From Varanus komodoensis (Eukaryota > Chordata > Lepidosauria > Squamata > Varanidae): DNA of 64,000 nt. Where the stretch lies: contig NW_025335587.1 in NCBI RefSeq assembly GCF_004798865.1, positions 248,001 through 312,000 on the forward strand, written 5' to 3'. A model generated the notes under the pieces. That model searched no databases, was not told where the DNA came from, and was given only the letters and a program-made list of their open reading frames with translations. This document shows positions 11,366-22,682 of this stretch, piece after piece; position 1 is the first letter of the stretch, and each line of letters opens with the position of its first letter. A program made the position numbers and the translations under genes.

Positions 11366-11900
11366 GGTCGGGCAAGCTGGATTAGACAAATGTCTGTATT
11401 TATTTGAATGGCACCCTTATGCTCCTACAAGGAACGTGGCGTTTGAGGTGGCTTGAGACCGTGAATTTATGGAGGGCAGGACAGTGCACAGGTTTTGCAG
11501 GGGATGTTGGGCACAAGAGGATAGAAACAGACTGGTGGCTGGAGGAGAACCGCAGGGGTTGGTCGCCATCGCCTACATGCCCTGCCCGTGACGGTCTGCG
11601 GCTCTTCTCCCTTGGACCGGCGCCGTTGCGGAGATCAACGCAGATGGGTCCTTTGGCAAGCACTGGCCTCGCAGTTCCTCTGCTGCAGCCAGCGATGAGT
11701 CTGGCTGGGATTGGGGAGATGCGGGTTCCAGCGCCGCACTTGGCCACGAAGCTCAGCAGAGGTCTCCGTGCCGCCCCCCGCCCCCGAATCTCAGCCAGGA
11801 CTCCCGGCCGGCGTCTCTGCCCTCTGCTGTCTTCCCGGTCTTAATATTTATTCCGCACGGACACACAACGTGCCAGCATCTGGGCAACATATTGACACAT

Positions 11901-11942
11901 CGTGTGCGTGCGTGCGTGCGTGCGTGCCCGTGTGCGTGCGCG
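11901..11942. repeat. (CGTG)n microsatellite in CpG island 3
   Basis: A GCGT/GTGC array with one CCGT interruption. It resembles the array at 1225-1267 beside island 1 and is a strong Z-DNA candidate by composition. Confidence 0.9.
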
Positions 11943-12580
11943 CCTCCGGCGAGGGAGGGAGGGGAGGGAGAAGCTGAACTTTGAAAGAGCCCCACCAAGG
12001 GCCGCTGCTTGAGAAGGTGCTTTGTGAAGTACTGGCAAGGCAGAGGCCTCCTTCCCCTCGCCCCGCGCTTCTCCCTCTCCCGCGCCTTTTTCCAGGCTGC
12101 GACTGAAGAGGCTGCTGCGAGAGATCCCAGGCTCTGACAATGGGGCTCCCTCCGCCCCTGCTTTGCTCCACCGATGGCAGAAGCCCTTGAAATCCACGTC
12201 GCTCGAGCGCCTTCCTTGTCCTTCACTTGAAACACAAGCACGGAGTGGGTGAGAGAGAGGGAGATATTATGACTGGAGAGAGAAGTAACTCGAAACAAGT
12301 GTGCGGCGGAGGGAAAGCCGCATTACGTATTATTTGGGTGTCTGGCCAGGGGCAGACAATGCAACATCGCCACAACAAATGGGGACGAGAATTGTATAGC
12401 AGTTTCATACGCTGAAAGGGAGCCATTGTGAAACGCGGCGGAAGAAGCGAGTTGCCGCCGGTCTGGTTGGTCCACCGACGTGCTTTCAAGCGATCTAGCG
12501 CCAATTATCCAATTCAGACCTCTCTATATGTGCGATGTGTCAGACTTGGTCAAGTCGACGGTTTTTCCCCATTAAACGGC

Positions 12581-12599
12581 TAATTAGTGGGCGGGGCGG
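12581..12599. promoter_or_regulatory. Homeodomain-type site beside an Sp1-type GC box
   Basis: TAATTA (12581-12586, palindromic homeodomain core) is followed at once by GTGGGCGGGGCGG, a GC box. ATTAAA lies ten bases upstream. The motifs are seen directly; occupancy is not known. Confidence 0.4.
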
Positions 12600-13080
12600 T
12601 CATTTTACAGACGGCCTGGATTAAAAAAAAGACGCTAAAATAGGTGTTTTCACAGCGCCAGCTTTCCGCAAGGTTTTCCCTGGGAATCGCGGCGGTTTAG
12701 GCGAGCACTTGGGCCGATTCATACCGTCGTGGTGAACCGTTTACATTTTGTTTCTCTTCTCAGTCACCTTGCACTCACGACATTCGTTTCGCGGTGGCTT
12801 CTCATGCACATTTACCTGGGCATAAAAAATAAATCAAAAGACTACATGAAAGGCAAGAGGATCTTCATTTCGCGTAAACATGGACCAAGCCAGAATGCGA
12901 AGTTGCACACAGTAAAGCAGCGAGCTAAAAGAGCGGGGGCCAATGAGAACCAGCAGAAAATATTTCCGTGCGATCGTACAGAAACGCGGAGAAGAGAACT
13001 TCGCGGCCGCTGGTTCTGGAGTAACCCTGAGCACGCTTCCTTGGAAATAAGCCCGGCTGGTGGGCGGGGGTGGTCCTGGG

Positions 13081-14621
13081 ACTTCTTTCTTAAAGCGAGA
13101 GTGGCCAAACTCTGGGTGGTCTCAGCAAAAAGAGACGATCTCTTTTTACAGAAAAGAGCCTCAGCTGGAGCTAATTGGTACGTGCACATATATATGTATT
13201 CTGCAGGAATAGATAATGCTATGGTTGGTGCCGATAATCTAAACATGTCAGGTCACTGGTACTTAGAATTCTTCTGTTCCCTCCCGCCTTCCATTTATAA
13301 GTCCACGTTCTGATCATGTACCTTTACAAATATTTTGGAACCTTGTCACAGAAGGAATCCTGAGTCCCTTCCCCTTTTTAAACTTCCAGTTTCTTTAGCA
13401 AACAAAAACAAAAACAATAATATCTTACTGCTGGGGATTACACACACACACACTCTCTCTCTTATTGGCACTGAGTTCCATTGAATTAAGGTTTATACCA
13501 GGACAAACATACGATAAATAGCACCAAATTTTTTTAAAAATTGGCTCAAACCATAAAAATGTACCCAGGAAATGGGCTTTGGGATTACATATTAGTTGGT
13601 GTTTGAGTTTTTAAAATAGAGCATCAGTGCATGAAATAATGTTTTACAAAGCTATTGATGGTTTAAACTATTTTGTTGGACTTCAGAGGAAAGACAGCTT
13701 ATACAATTTGACAAAATAAACACCTGAAGATGCACTATGGATTCATGTAAGTAAAAAAGAGGTTATCATGTGGATTGATGAAGTGCTCTTTGGCACTCTG
13801 AAGTGCATCTGTGTGTCCACTTACCGGGAAGTAAAAATCACCAAACTCAGTGGGATTTCAGAGCAGACATAGATTGCTCTGCTTTTTTGGCAGTTGTTTA
13901 CTTCAAAGTAAAAATGCCTTATTTTTACTAGGATCCGCATATGTTATTTGTCAAATCAGTACCATTTAAAGCATCACTTCTTTTGTCCCAGTTAAGGTTA
14001 TAAATTAAAAGAAGCAGCAGCATTATAATTTCCTACTTTCTCTTGATGGTGTACTTTTGTATCACTAAAGGCATTGACATTATTTTATGAGCAAATGGCA
14101 ATTCAACAGGATTTACTGCAGGGGACCTATGCATAGGATTGCAGCTTCAATTATTCTTTTAAAATGCAGATCTATTTGTGTGGCTGCTCTCAACATGGAT
14201 CAGAGAAGGGGACACCCCACACCTCTTGAGAAACACAAATGATCACAAGTGGAGGTTAGTTATTTTAAGTAAAAATTGCAGAGATTTTTAACACAAACAC
14301 TTGTGCATGGTCGTGGCTGGCTGCTCATGTTCCCCATCAGCATATACAAGGTGTTTTTTTAAACTACATAAAGTGCGAAAAAGTATTATATGAACTTTGG
14401 AATTACATGGAACACTGCCTCCTGAATCTCCTTGACGTACTCGAAAATGTTCAGGACTCCCCCAAAATTGATTTCGTTCCCCGAGGCAGTCTTTAACAGC
14501 AGCCTACCCAATTTTCTCCAGTGCGTATTTGAACACACTATGCCCTTGTTCCAGTGTACAAAACAGCCACACCTATGCGTGTGAGGTTAACTTTCACCCA
14601 TAACAGCAGCTCAACGGCCAT
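13081..14621. other. Non-coding sequence with weak repeat fragments
   Basis: AT-rich sequence after island 3. It holds short (CA)n/(CT)n at 13441-13462 and palindromic-repeat traces at 13466-13500 (GCACTGAGTTCCATTGAATT), 13846-13870 (AAACTCAGTGGGATTTCAGA) and 14131-14145. No gene is seen. Confidence 0.55.
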
Positions 14622-14712
14622 TAGTACAATCCTCTATATGCCTACTCAGAAGTCCCGTTGGATACAATGAGGCTTCCCCGCAGGTAAGTGACTGTATAGG
14701 ACTGAAGTCTTA
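14622..14712 (+). repeat. Palindromic-repeat copy
   Basis: GCCTACTCAGAAGTCCCGTT, then ACAATGAGGCTTCCCCGCAG, then GTAAGTGACTGTATAGGACT. Same module and orientation as at 19205. Confidence 0.55.
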
Positions 14713-14959
14713 CCAAATCAAGAGCAATAGGAGAGAAGCGTGGAATGTGCAAATACGAGAGACCAATGTGTGCCCATCAAGTGTACAGAACTTTGGAAGG
14801 GAGTATTATAAACTCTGCATTCAGCATCTCAGCTGTCCGTGGTAAATGCCTTGCTACAGGGCTTCCCAAGACACGTGAGCGCGCAAAAAGCCAGAAGATT
14901 GAGTTCGTATGTTCTCCTGCTATAAACACACACCTGCCATTTTATTAGGCTGCCACCCA

Positions 14960-15890
14960 CCCCTTCGAAGAAGGGAGGTGGTGCGCCCGCGATCGCCGTG
15001 CGCGACAGGCCCAGCCGCCTACCTTGCCCATCCAATGCCCTTTTATGGAGGCGGTTGCGTGTCTTACGGTCTACACACGTCACGCCGTTCCTGCAAACAC
15101 CCACCTGAGCCTCCCGGCCTTCTCTAACGCGCATGCGCGCGGTCTCCGGGTTCTAATCCTTTTCCGGTCATCAGCCTTCTCCTGGATCCATCAAGCGCCT
15201 TAAAAAGCAAAAGGCGAAGCTCGCCTCTCCCGCTCTACCCTCCTTGGCGACCTTGGGAGAATTCGGTAGTGTGGAATACAAAGCTGCTTGTCCCTCCAGG
15301 CCTATAGTTAGAAAAAGTCCTACAGGCTGGCTGAGGAATGCTGCTGGTGGTAGGACTTTTGCCCCCAGTCTGAGCTGACTGCCTTTTAATCTATTTCGAG
15401 CGCTACGTCTTTCCCCGTGTGCGGAAAAAGCCCTGCTCGTCTCCAGTGGGAATTGAAAAATAAATCTCGAGCGGTTCCCCAGCTGCTTTCCGCTATGTTG
15501 GCAGGAACCTGCGAGGCTCTCCCTTGGTAGGCCAGCGCCTGTCTCTTGAAGACTCTCCCGCACCGAGGGTCAGGGCCGGGCACGGGCCTTGGCAAGTACG
15601 GAGAGCCCGTGGCTGGTTCCTCACTTCGGGCCTTTCTAGAAAGCGTCCTGAGCTCGTAAGCTCCGCCAGTAGGTTGCGAGCGGAGCGGAGCACGCCGGCT
15701 GCTTCGAGCAAACTCAACAAAAAGGCGATTGATTTGGGGAAGGCAACGCCGCTTCCGGAACGAGACCCACACGGGCTCTGCCTTACCTCCCGGGAGTTCG
15801 CTCTCTCACTAATGTTTGCCGTGATTTATGTATATGCAGATCGGCACTCTCAAATGCGAGCTGAATTCTCGCCCCCAGAGGCAGCTTAAG
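14960..15890. promoter_or_regulatory. CpG island 4
   Basis: A CpG-dense block with clusters at 14980-15010, 15050-15150 (including CGCGCATGCGCGCGG), 15380-15480 and 15500-15780. The palindrome GCGCATGCGCGC fits an NRF1-type site (GCGCATGCGC, 15128-15137), common in CpG-island promoters. Overlapping frames on both strands are Arg/Pro/Ala-rich and match nothing I know. Probable promoter or regulatory block without a recognised gene. Confidence 0.55.
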
Positions 15891-15976
15891 TCAACAGCAA
15901 GCTTTCTGCGTTAAGAATTGAGGGTCCCCCCTCCCTTTAAATGTGTACGGGTCCCTCATCGGAGGTCTGAAAACGG

Positions 15977-15995
15977 CAATTAATGCTCGCAATTA
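15977..15995 (+). promoter_or_regulatory. Paired GCAATTA sites
   Basis: GCAATTA occurs at 15977-15983 and again at 15989-15995, twelve bases apart (about one helical turn), each followed by a GCTC. ATTA is the homeodomain core. The pair sits just downstream of CpG island 4. Function is inferred. Confidence 0.4.
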
Positions 15996-16594
15996 GCTCG
16001 ATGCAACCCATTCGTCAACAAAATCTTAAATGCAGAGGGTGAAGTGGATGAAGCTTTTCAAAATATCCCGAATTATGGAGGTGAAATTCTGGGTTAAGGA
16101 GGTTATTGAAACACACATACTTCAAAATCAAATGAAAATCAGTCTTGCCTAATGGCTGCCGTTAAGAACCTGGACAAAATAATTACCCCTTGTTTTTCAT
16201 TTTGTTCACATTAAGGGGGAGTGCAGTGTGTGTGGATGGTTTATATCTGAAGCCCCTATGCTTCAAACAGGGCCTAGTCATTGAGCAAAAATCATGTCAC
16301 TATCTTGGACACAGAGAGACCAGCTGGGCAAGGAGAGTAATGACAGGGAGACCAATCTTGTAGAGAGACAGACAGACCCTATACCATGAGTTAGAAGTTC
16401 AACAGGTACACCGACCCTATATTTGTTGCCAGGAAAGCCTCACCAGTTTAGCTTCCACAAGTATGCAGTGGTTTTGGGCAAAGGAGCTTTTCTTAGCTGA
16501 GACAAAAACAAGATCAAAACAAAACAAACCCACACCCCAAAGGCTCTGGAGCATCATAAAACCATTTTTTATTAAATATGCTTGCTATACTTCC

Positions 16595-16617
16595 ATGTAT
16601 GTATGTATGTATGTATG
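16595..16617. repeat. (ATGT)n microsatellite
   Basis: Five to six tandem ATGT units. Confidence 0.9.
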
Positions 16618-16819
16618 AAGTGTATGGGTTTGCATTCATATCATCCATCTGTCTTACAAGTTATAAATTAAATGCTTTTCTCCACAAAGCTTGCAATCCT
16701 CCACTTTATTGAGGCTTCTGCATCCAGATTTTTTGCACAATTAAGATCAACTCCTTTACATATGCTTTTTTTATTCAGGGTTTTTCTTTCTCTGCCTTTC
16801 TCTATGCTTCATTACACAA

Positions 16820-16834
16820 CCGATAGGTGGCACT
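16820..16834 (+). promoter_or_regulatory. CTCF-like motif
   Basis: CCGATAGGTGGCACT matches the CTCF core CCASYAGRKGGCRS with one early mismatch and weak flanks. A minus-strand match, CCAGCAGGTGGTA with one mismatch, is at 20725-20737. Motif evidence only. Confidence 0.25.
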
Positions 16835-19194
16835 GTGCTATAGCAGAAGGGCACAAATACACCAGGGTTTTGCTGTGGTTCACAGAACCAGACTTTTCTT
16901 GATTAAAAAACAGCCTCAGAAATGGTTGCAAAGATCAGTAGAGGCCCTAGAACATGTCTGCAAATGACTGTCCGCGAGGAATCACGAGCACCTTCTGTAG
17001 AAAGGCTGTTTTGTGAATCACGTCTGGGCAGCAATACCTTTGTTAGGAAATAAAACCTATTCACATTTAAACTGAAAAGCCATGGGAGATAGGCAGACTA
17101 GACAGAATTCACACCTAACTTTCTAAGGACGTAACACCAAATGTGTCATTGTCAATCATGTCAGATTCTTGTTTGTAATTTATTTGTATTTCTTTTCAAC
17201 TTAGACCACAACACATGGGAAAGGGAGGTGACCCCTTCTCTCCTCAGCAACTTTCTTTGTTAAAATTGTCCCTCCTGCTGTAATTAGCAATAGGAAAGAT
17301 CCTAATGACCATCTTGACATCTTGGTATACAAAGGAGATAGAACAACATATCTTACCACCTGATTCACATTGTTTAGCTCGAAGTTCAAAGTGGGCCAAA
17401 TGTTACGTATGACCAAATGGAGATTTCATTAGAATTGTGTGTGGGGGTGGGTGGGGATACGTGCTTTTTCATGTGATTCATGGTAGCCCATGCAAAAGAA
17501 GACTGCCTGTTTTCAGCAGTGTGGCTCCTCAACACCCAAGCTATATTCTCATTTGTCTAAGAAGATTTCTGATTTCCCCTCTTTTTCAACAGCGCTCTTG
17601 CTGTGTCTTTTGACAAGCCTTTTGCCAAATACATGGGTGTGTGTGGAGAACATTTTTTATTCCAAAGATTAAAACATGTGAGTCAGTACCTTCCTTTTGG
17701 CATCCTTACGTTCAACTGCATTTATTCACAGAAGGCTTCCTTAAATAGCTCATCAGAACCATTATCATAAACTAGGAGAAATAGAGCCCAAATTACATGT
17801 TATGTTCAGTGTGCCATAGTGCTCAATATCAGTGCAAAGGAAGGGTGTAAATCCAAGTGTGAAAATCCAAGGGTGAATGACTATGGATGCAGAGGGTATA
17901 AATCCTTTTGCCATGGTTCCCACAAAACAAGTCTTTGTACGCACATTTTGCCTTGGAAGTTATGCTCCCATTGTTGTCAAAGGGATCTTTCCTTTTGAGG
18001 CACATGGAAGTTGTGCGCGGTTCCTCAGAAAGCCATGCCCCCTTCTGCTGCCTCCACCATCTTTTCCCGAGCTGCTGATACTTTCCTGTCTGCTTTCGCC
18101 ATTCTGCAATGGCTCTCCTTAGGCTTGGCAAGTGACAGTAATTATTTTAAGCCTAGGGTTCAGCATCCTACAGGTTACCATTGTGGAAATGATTAGCAAG
18201 GGTAAAGGGACAGGCTTGTCTGCATTTTTGCTCAACTCCATTCTCCCTTCGAGATCAGGTACCCACATCATTTGCACCTTGTCTAAGCCTGGAAGGTCAC
18301 ACACCTGGGATAAGGCATCATGGAGGGACTTGAATTTTAAGCTTGACTATGTGCTGCACTCTGAAATCTGCCATTCTTGATCAGAAATAGGCATTGGAGC
18401 AGAAAGAAGGAAAGAAATATACACTAACTTACCTATTTTGATTGAGGGTAAATTGAGGTAGCCACATGTAATTTCCTTGAATGGAAGGTAAAACATATCA
18501 GACAAGTAAGTATAGTTAGATCCTTCTTGTTTGTGGGCTTCTTACAGTAACCAACCACTGTCCTATTTTTAAATGTATTTTCTAACAAGGTGAGCTAAAG
18601 GTGACACCCACTCAGTTGTGAGTTAGGTTTTGTTGCTCACTGGTCCATTACCCTTCACGCAGTTTTAGCGACCTCCTGCCTCTGTTCCCCTCTCTGTGTA
18701 TGGAAGACAAATATCCTTTGTACATGTACGGGGTGTGTTTGCAGCCATCCGTTCTCTTTAAAAAAAGTTGGGTGTCAACTTTAGCACAGAATGAACCTGA
18801 AAGGAAAACGAACACTTTGATAGCCTTCCCCACCCCCCATGTTTCACTGTTAGGCTTGGACCAGATCTGCACATTCTGATCTGAAGCTGGCTGGCCTCTC
18901 ACAAAAGTTCACTGGATTCCACAGCTGTATCCAGCTGAGAAAAAACATTGCCGTTATTGAGGTTTTTGTCTTATTGGGGAAATACATTTTTTCTCCCTAT
19001 TTTTAAGAAGCTAGCATAAGCATGTGCTAAATGATTCCCATATTTCAGGACTTAGGGCATATGGAGGTTGGTGGAATGAAAGCTTGCTTTAAAACATCAA
19101 TCTGATTTTTGACTATGCCAGGAATGCTAAGTATAGGGTGAGCATGTTGCTCTCTTCATGGATGCACTTGATTGCCAAATGCAGGAACAATCCA

Positions 19195-19262
19195 AATACA
19201 CCAATACTCAGAAGTAAGTCAAACTGAGTTCAGTGGGACCCACTCCCAGGTAAGTATGGACA
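19195..19262 (+). repeat. Best copy of the palindromic interspersed repeat
   Basis: TACTCAGAAGTAAGTCAAAC, TGAGTTCAGTGGGACCCACT and CCCAGGTAAGTATGGACATG run in order. The centre is a near-palindrome (CCCACTGA / TCAGTGGG type). I use this copy as the reference for others at 1, 2574, 8745, 9515, 10838, 14622 and 57150. It has no coding capacity or Pol III boxes that I can see, and I cannot assign a named family. Confidence 0.6.
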
Positions 19263-20336
19263 TGCAGCTTAAGAAATCCAGAGTGTGTCCACCGCTTGGG
19301 TTAGGTTTTATTAAGGCACAGTTGAATTATATACATTCAAGTAATATGAAAAACAGTTTTCCCGTGAGTCAGAGGGCCTGGAGTATAAATTTTAAAAGCA
19401 AATGAGAATTGGTCATTATTCTGGGCCATTTTAGGTAATTAAACATACTGGCCAGCAACAGCAAGAAGCTGATGAGCTCTGCTCACCTATCCTCAAATTT
19501 CACCCCTTCTTTTGCTGGACTTTTACCCTGGAAGATTAACCTCAACCCCGCCCCCCCATATATGGAGAGAGTGTGTGAGAGAGATAAAGTCTCCAGAGCT
19601 TCCTTATCCAAAGGAAATTAAATCCTGTAACATGACTAAGGCTGGTTGTTTCAATTCATTTTTAAATAAGGATTTACCAAAACTTTCAAATTTATTCAAA
19701 GGCAGGCCGGAAAGAACTTCAAATTAAACAAAGCAAAACAAAAACAAAACCTGAATGTTGGAGGAATCAAACCTGGCTGAACTGATTTGAGTGTTCAGCT
19801 CTTAAAAATCTGGGCTCAACTGCTGTGTATTCGACTATATTAGTGGTTAATTGGGCTTACCATTTAAAAAAAAACCCAAAAACCTCCTCATCTTGATAGC
19901 TATATGGTAGACTCGTACAGCAAAATCCTTCTATCCTGGGAATAAGTGTCCCTAGTGAATCCAGCCACTTAAGGCAGGTGACATTTTAGTGTGGTTTTGG
20001 TAAGAATTTGCCAAAATTCACACATCTCTTCCTATTTGGGGTGGACAGAACTTGTGATCTGTAAAACTAATTAATGTGGCAGAAAGCGAAATGACAGATT
20101 TAACTCCCTACAAGCAGCAAGGAGGAAGACTGGTGAGATTTGCACCCCTACCCTCAAAATCTGTTCCACCCACCAAAAGAACTAAATGCCACCCCACCCT
20201 GCAAGATGCTCATATCTGGACTTAAATTACCTGAAAATGGCACTTCAGCAATGGAGTGTATTTTCACACACTGGTGCAATATAAACAGTGCCTACTAGAA
20301 GGAAACAAACTCCTAAAAGTAGGGAGCAGATTTATT
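19263..20336. other. Non-coding sequence, no recognised element
   Basis: AT-rich. An A-rich stretch (AAACAAAGCAAAACAAAAAC) near 19728-19750 could be a decayed retroposon tail. No gene is seen. Confidence 0.55.
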
Positions 20337-20575
20337 ATGGTGATTAGGTTGCATTCATATCCTGCCTTTTTTCCTTTGGCAACGAACCCAAGGCAGCTTA
20401 CATACTTCTCCGCCACTGCATTTTCACTCTGACGATGGCAACCCTGTGAGGAATGCTAGGCTGAGAATATCCAAGTCACCCAATGAGGTTTATGGCCAAG
20501 TGGAGACTAGAACCCGCATCTCCCAGATCCCTAGTCCAGCTCTCTAACCGCTGGACTACGCAGTGGTACATGGCA
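20337..20575 (-). mobile_element. MIR-like tRNA-derived SINE, copy 1
   Basis: Read on the minus strand it has an A-box-like TAGTCCAGCGG (20548-20558), a B box GGTTCTAGTCTC (about 20503-20514), a CORE-like middle (the reverse complement reads GGTGACTTGG, then CCTCACAGGGTTGCC) and an L2-like 3' segment (GTAAGCTGCCTTGGGTTCG). This order (tRNA head, core, L2-related tail) is that of MIR-type CORE-SINEs, which use L2 LINEs for mobilisation. Divergence looks high, so the copy is old. Confidence 0.75.
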
Positions 20576-20724
20576 TCCTGTTCTCAGAAGTAACTACTCT
20601 GCAGATTCCCAGGGATGTAGTCTGGCTTCTAGCTGGCTCCAGCCCAGGTTCAGGTCTTCTCTCCCAAATGAAACTGTAGCTGCTTTTCTTAATCCTGCTC
20701 CCTAAAGAACAGGTATTTCTATAC

Positions 20725-20737
20725 TACCACCTGCTGG
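20725..20737 (-). promoter_or_regulatory. CTCF-like motif, minus strand
   Basis: Reverse complement CCAGCAGGTGGTA matches the CTCF core with one mismatch (T for C). It points toward the plus-strand motif at 16820, 3.9 kb away. Confidence 0.2.
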
Positions 20738-21029
20738 CAGACTGCTTCATTCACATGACACAGAAAGTGAAGGCAGCCATGTGGGCCAAATAAAAACTTC
20801 TAAATCTATATTATTGCAGTATGCTAATTAGGCAAACTCATAAAACACTGTGCAGATTCTTCATCAGGCCAAATGGCAAACAACACAAAAGTGGGAGGGA
20901 GTGGCTGAGAATCAAGCCAAGAGTCCAATTTTATTTGCAGTCTCAAGATGGAAAGTGGGAGGAAACTGCAGAGGCATTCAAATTAGCCTCTACCTGCTAC
21001 AGATTCTGGTTCAGATGCCTCTGGGATCC

Positions 21030-21285
21030 CTATAAAGGCTTATTTATTAGATTTATATCCTCCTATTTTCCCTTTTTAAAGAACTCAAAGCAGCTCACAT
21101 CAGTCTTCGCTTGCTGCTCTCAATGTTATCCCCACAACAACAACCCTGTGAGGTAGGTTGGGCTGAGAGTCAGCAACTGGCCCAAAGTCACCCAGTGGGC
21201 TCCATGGCTGAGCGGGGACTAGAACCCAGATACTCTGAGTCACAGTTCTGTGTTCTTAACCGCGACACCACACTGGCTCTCAAAT
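21030..21285 (-). mobile_element. MIR-like tRNA-derived SINE, copy 2
   Basis: Same architecture and orientation as the copy at 20337: A-box-like TGGTGTCGCGG (21260-21270), B box GGTTCTAGTCC (21216-21226), CORE-like middle with CCTCACAGGGTTGTTGTTGT on the minus strand, then an L2-like tail ending GGATATAAATCTAATAAATA. The tail is close to the 3' end of the L2-type LINE at 23891. It is slightly better preserved than copy 1. Confidence 0.8.
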
Positions 21286-21289
21286 TTGG

Positions 21290-22584
21290 GTTGCTGGGGA
21301 GAAAAAAAATAAAACCGTAGTTGGTATCTTATTTTTGTAAATAGATAATACAGCTGTACTCAGAACTAACTCCATCTGTAGGTGAAACACATAGTTGCTA
21401 GAAAGGATAACCTCCAGAGTCACAGGGCTACACTGGGCTTCTTGTCTTGTCTAGCGGTAGCTTCTACAGGACCATCAAGACTAGTCTATTCAGACTGTCT
21501 GACAGTTAATGCCTCTTTTCCCAACCATCTCAATCACTTGGGCTTGGTAGGATCTCAGACTGAGGCTTCTAAGTTAGCTTGAGGCTCCTGGAGGGATTTC
21601 TGTCTGGAGGATGTTAGAACTCTGACCCCACCTGCTATGACTTTTTTGGAATAATGTGGCCTTAAAAAAATCAACAACTCACAACCAATCTTTCTCCAAC
21701 TCAGTTCCTACTGTACTTTCTCTTGCCCCAGTTACTGAGGTTCTTTACTCAGTAATTACTCTGGGGTTCTTTCTCAAATGCTTTGCTCTCACTTCATCAC
21801 TGATTGGATAAACTCTCTTGATTCTTAACTACTGACAGGAAAACTTCATAGCTGAAACCAGTCCACCATTTGTCCATCTCATGGACCCACTTTGCCAACC
21901 TCAATTGGGTGTTCTGCAGCAGTGTCTTTCAGTCATTTTTAACTCTTCATAAAGGAGCCTCTGAGACATGAAGAAGATGGCCTTTCATGGCCTTCCATGT
22001 TCTGCTGTAAAGACTCCACTTGGGTTGCATTTGGGAAATTTCTAGGCTGCTTAAGCATGCTTTAAGAGCTTTGCCCCATCCATAATCCTGAAGATCCTCT
22101 TGCAGCTGCTGCTCCATTTCTTTTCCATGTTCACCTGGGTTGTTTTGATTTCTCTTAGGAATGCCACTATCTGCTCCAAACCTGTTCACAGATTCTCTCC
22201 AAGAAAGCAAAATGCCATCATTGACATCAGTGATAAGTTATCCATGCAACCATTAAAGAAAGATTATGGATGCTTCTGTTAAATTCCTAATGCTCAACAG
22301 CTTTTAATTCAGTGTGATCAAGATGGCCTAAGTTACAACAAAATAGATAAACAAATAAACAAATTAATATAGATCTGATCCAGCCAAGGTTAACAACTTT
22401 CCAGTCCCGTGGATTTCAATTTGAGAAAGGTGAATATGTGCCAAACATTCCCATTCAAATCAATGAGACACTACTAGATTGCTACAGTATATGATATTCA
22501 GTATATAAACTCAAGAAGAAAAGGGATACCAAATAAGAAATGTATTGACTTCACAAGGAAACCGCAGCATTGAATTTAGAACAG
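21290..22584. other. Non-coding sequence, no recognised element
   Basis: Moderately AT-rich. Open frames at 21382-21582 and 21947-22282 resemble no known protein. No repeat is recognised. Confidence 0.55.
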
Positions 22585-22682
22585 CTAAGTGGGGATGTCA
22601 TGGATGGGTCATTTTGGAGGGCTTTCATTCATAGGCTCACCTGAAGTTGGAGACAAGTTGATGGCACATAACAGCAACATGG
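22585..22682 (+). mobile_element. Bov-B (RTE) LINE 3'-end fragment
   Basis: GGATGTCATGGATGGGTCAT, then GGAGGGCTTTCATTCATAGG, then GACAAGTTGATGGCACATAA and CAGCAAC. This is the Bov-B 3' end, in which the last ORF2 codons and a short UTR end in an AAC-rich tail. Only about 100 bp remain. A second, longer Bov-B piece is at 50700. Confidence 0.8.

Larger units (their letters stand above)
11540..13080. promoter_or_regulatory. CpG island 3, the largest CpG-rich block
   Basis: CpGs are dense at 11580-11840, 11900-12230, 12420-12500, 12540-12720 and 12960-13080. The block includes a (CGTG)n microsatellite and a TAATTA site next to a GC box. Frames of up to 194 codons (12729-13313 plus; 11753-12298 minus) occur on both strands, are low-complexity in parts (the CGTG run reads as His-Ala-Arg-Thr), and resemble no known family. 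I read it as a regulatory or non-coding-exon region. Confidence 0.55.
16000..19194. other. Non-coding sequence
   Basis: AT-rich DNA with an (ATGT)n tract at 16595-16617 and a possible CTCF-type motif at 16820. No gene, SINE or LINE is recognised. Short open frames look random. Confidence 0.55.

Noticed and set aside
11753-13313. Frames of 181 and 194 codons in CpG island 3
   Set aside because: Both arise where GC-rich DNA lacks stop codons. One reads through a CGTG microsatellite, and overlapping long frames exist on the opposite strand. No domain is recognised.
15171-15889. Overlapping frames on both strands in CpG island 4
   Set aside because: Same reason: stop-poor GC-rich DNA with no consistent domain signal.
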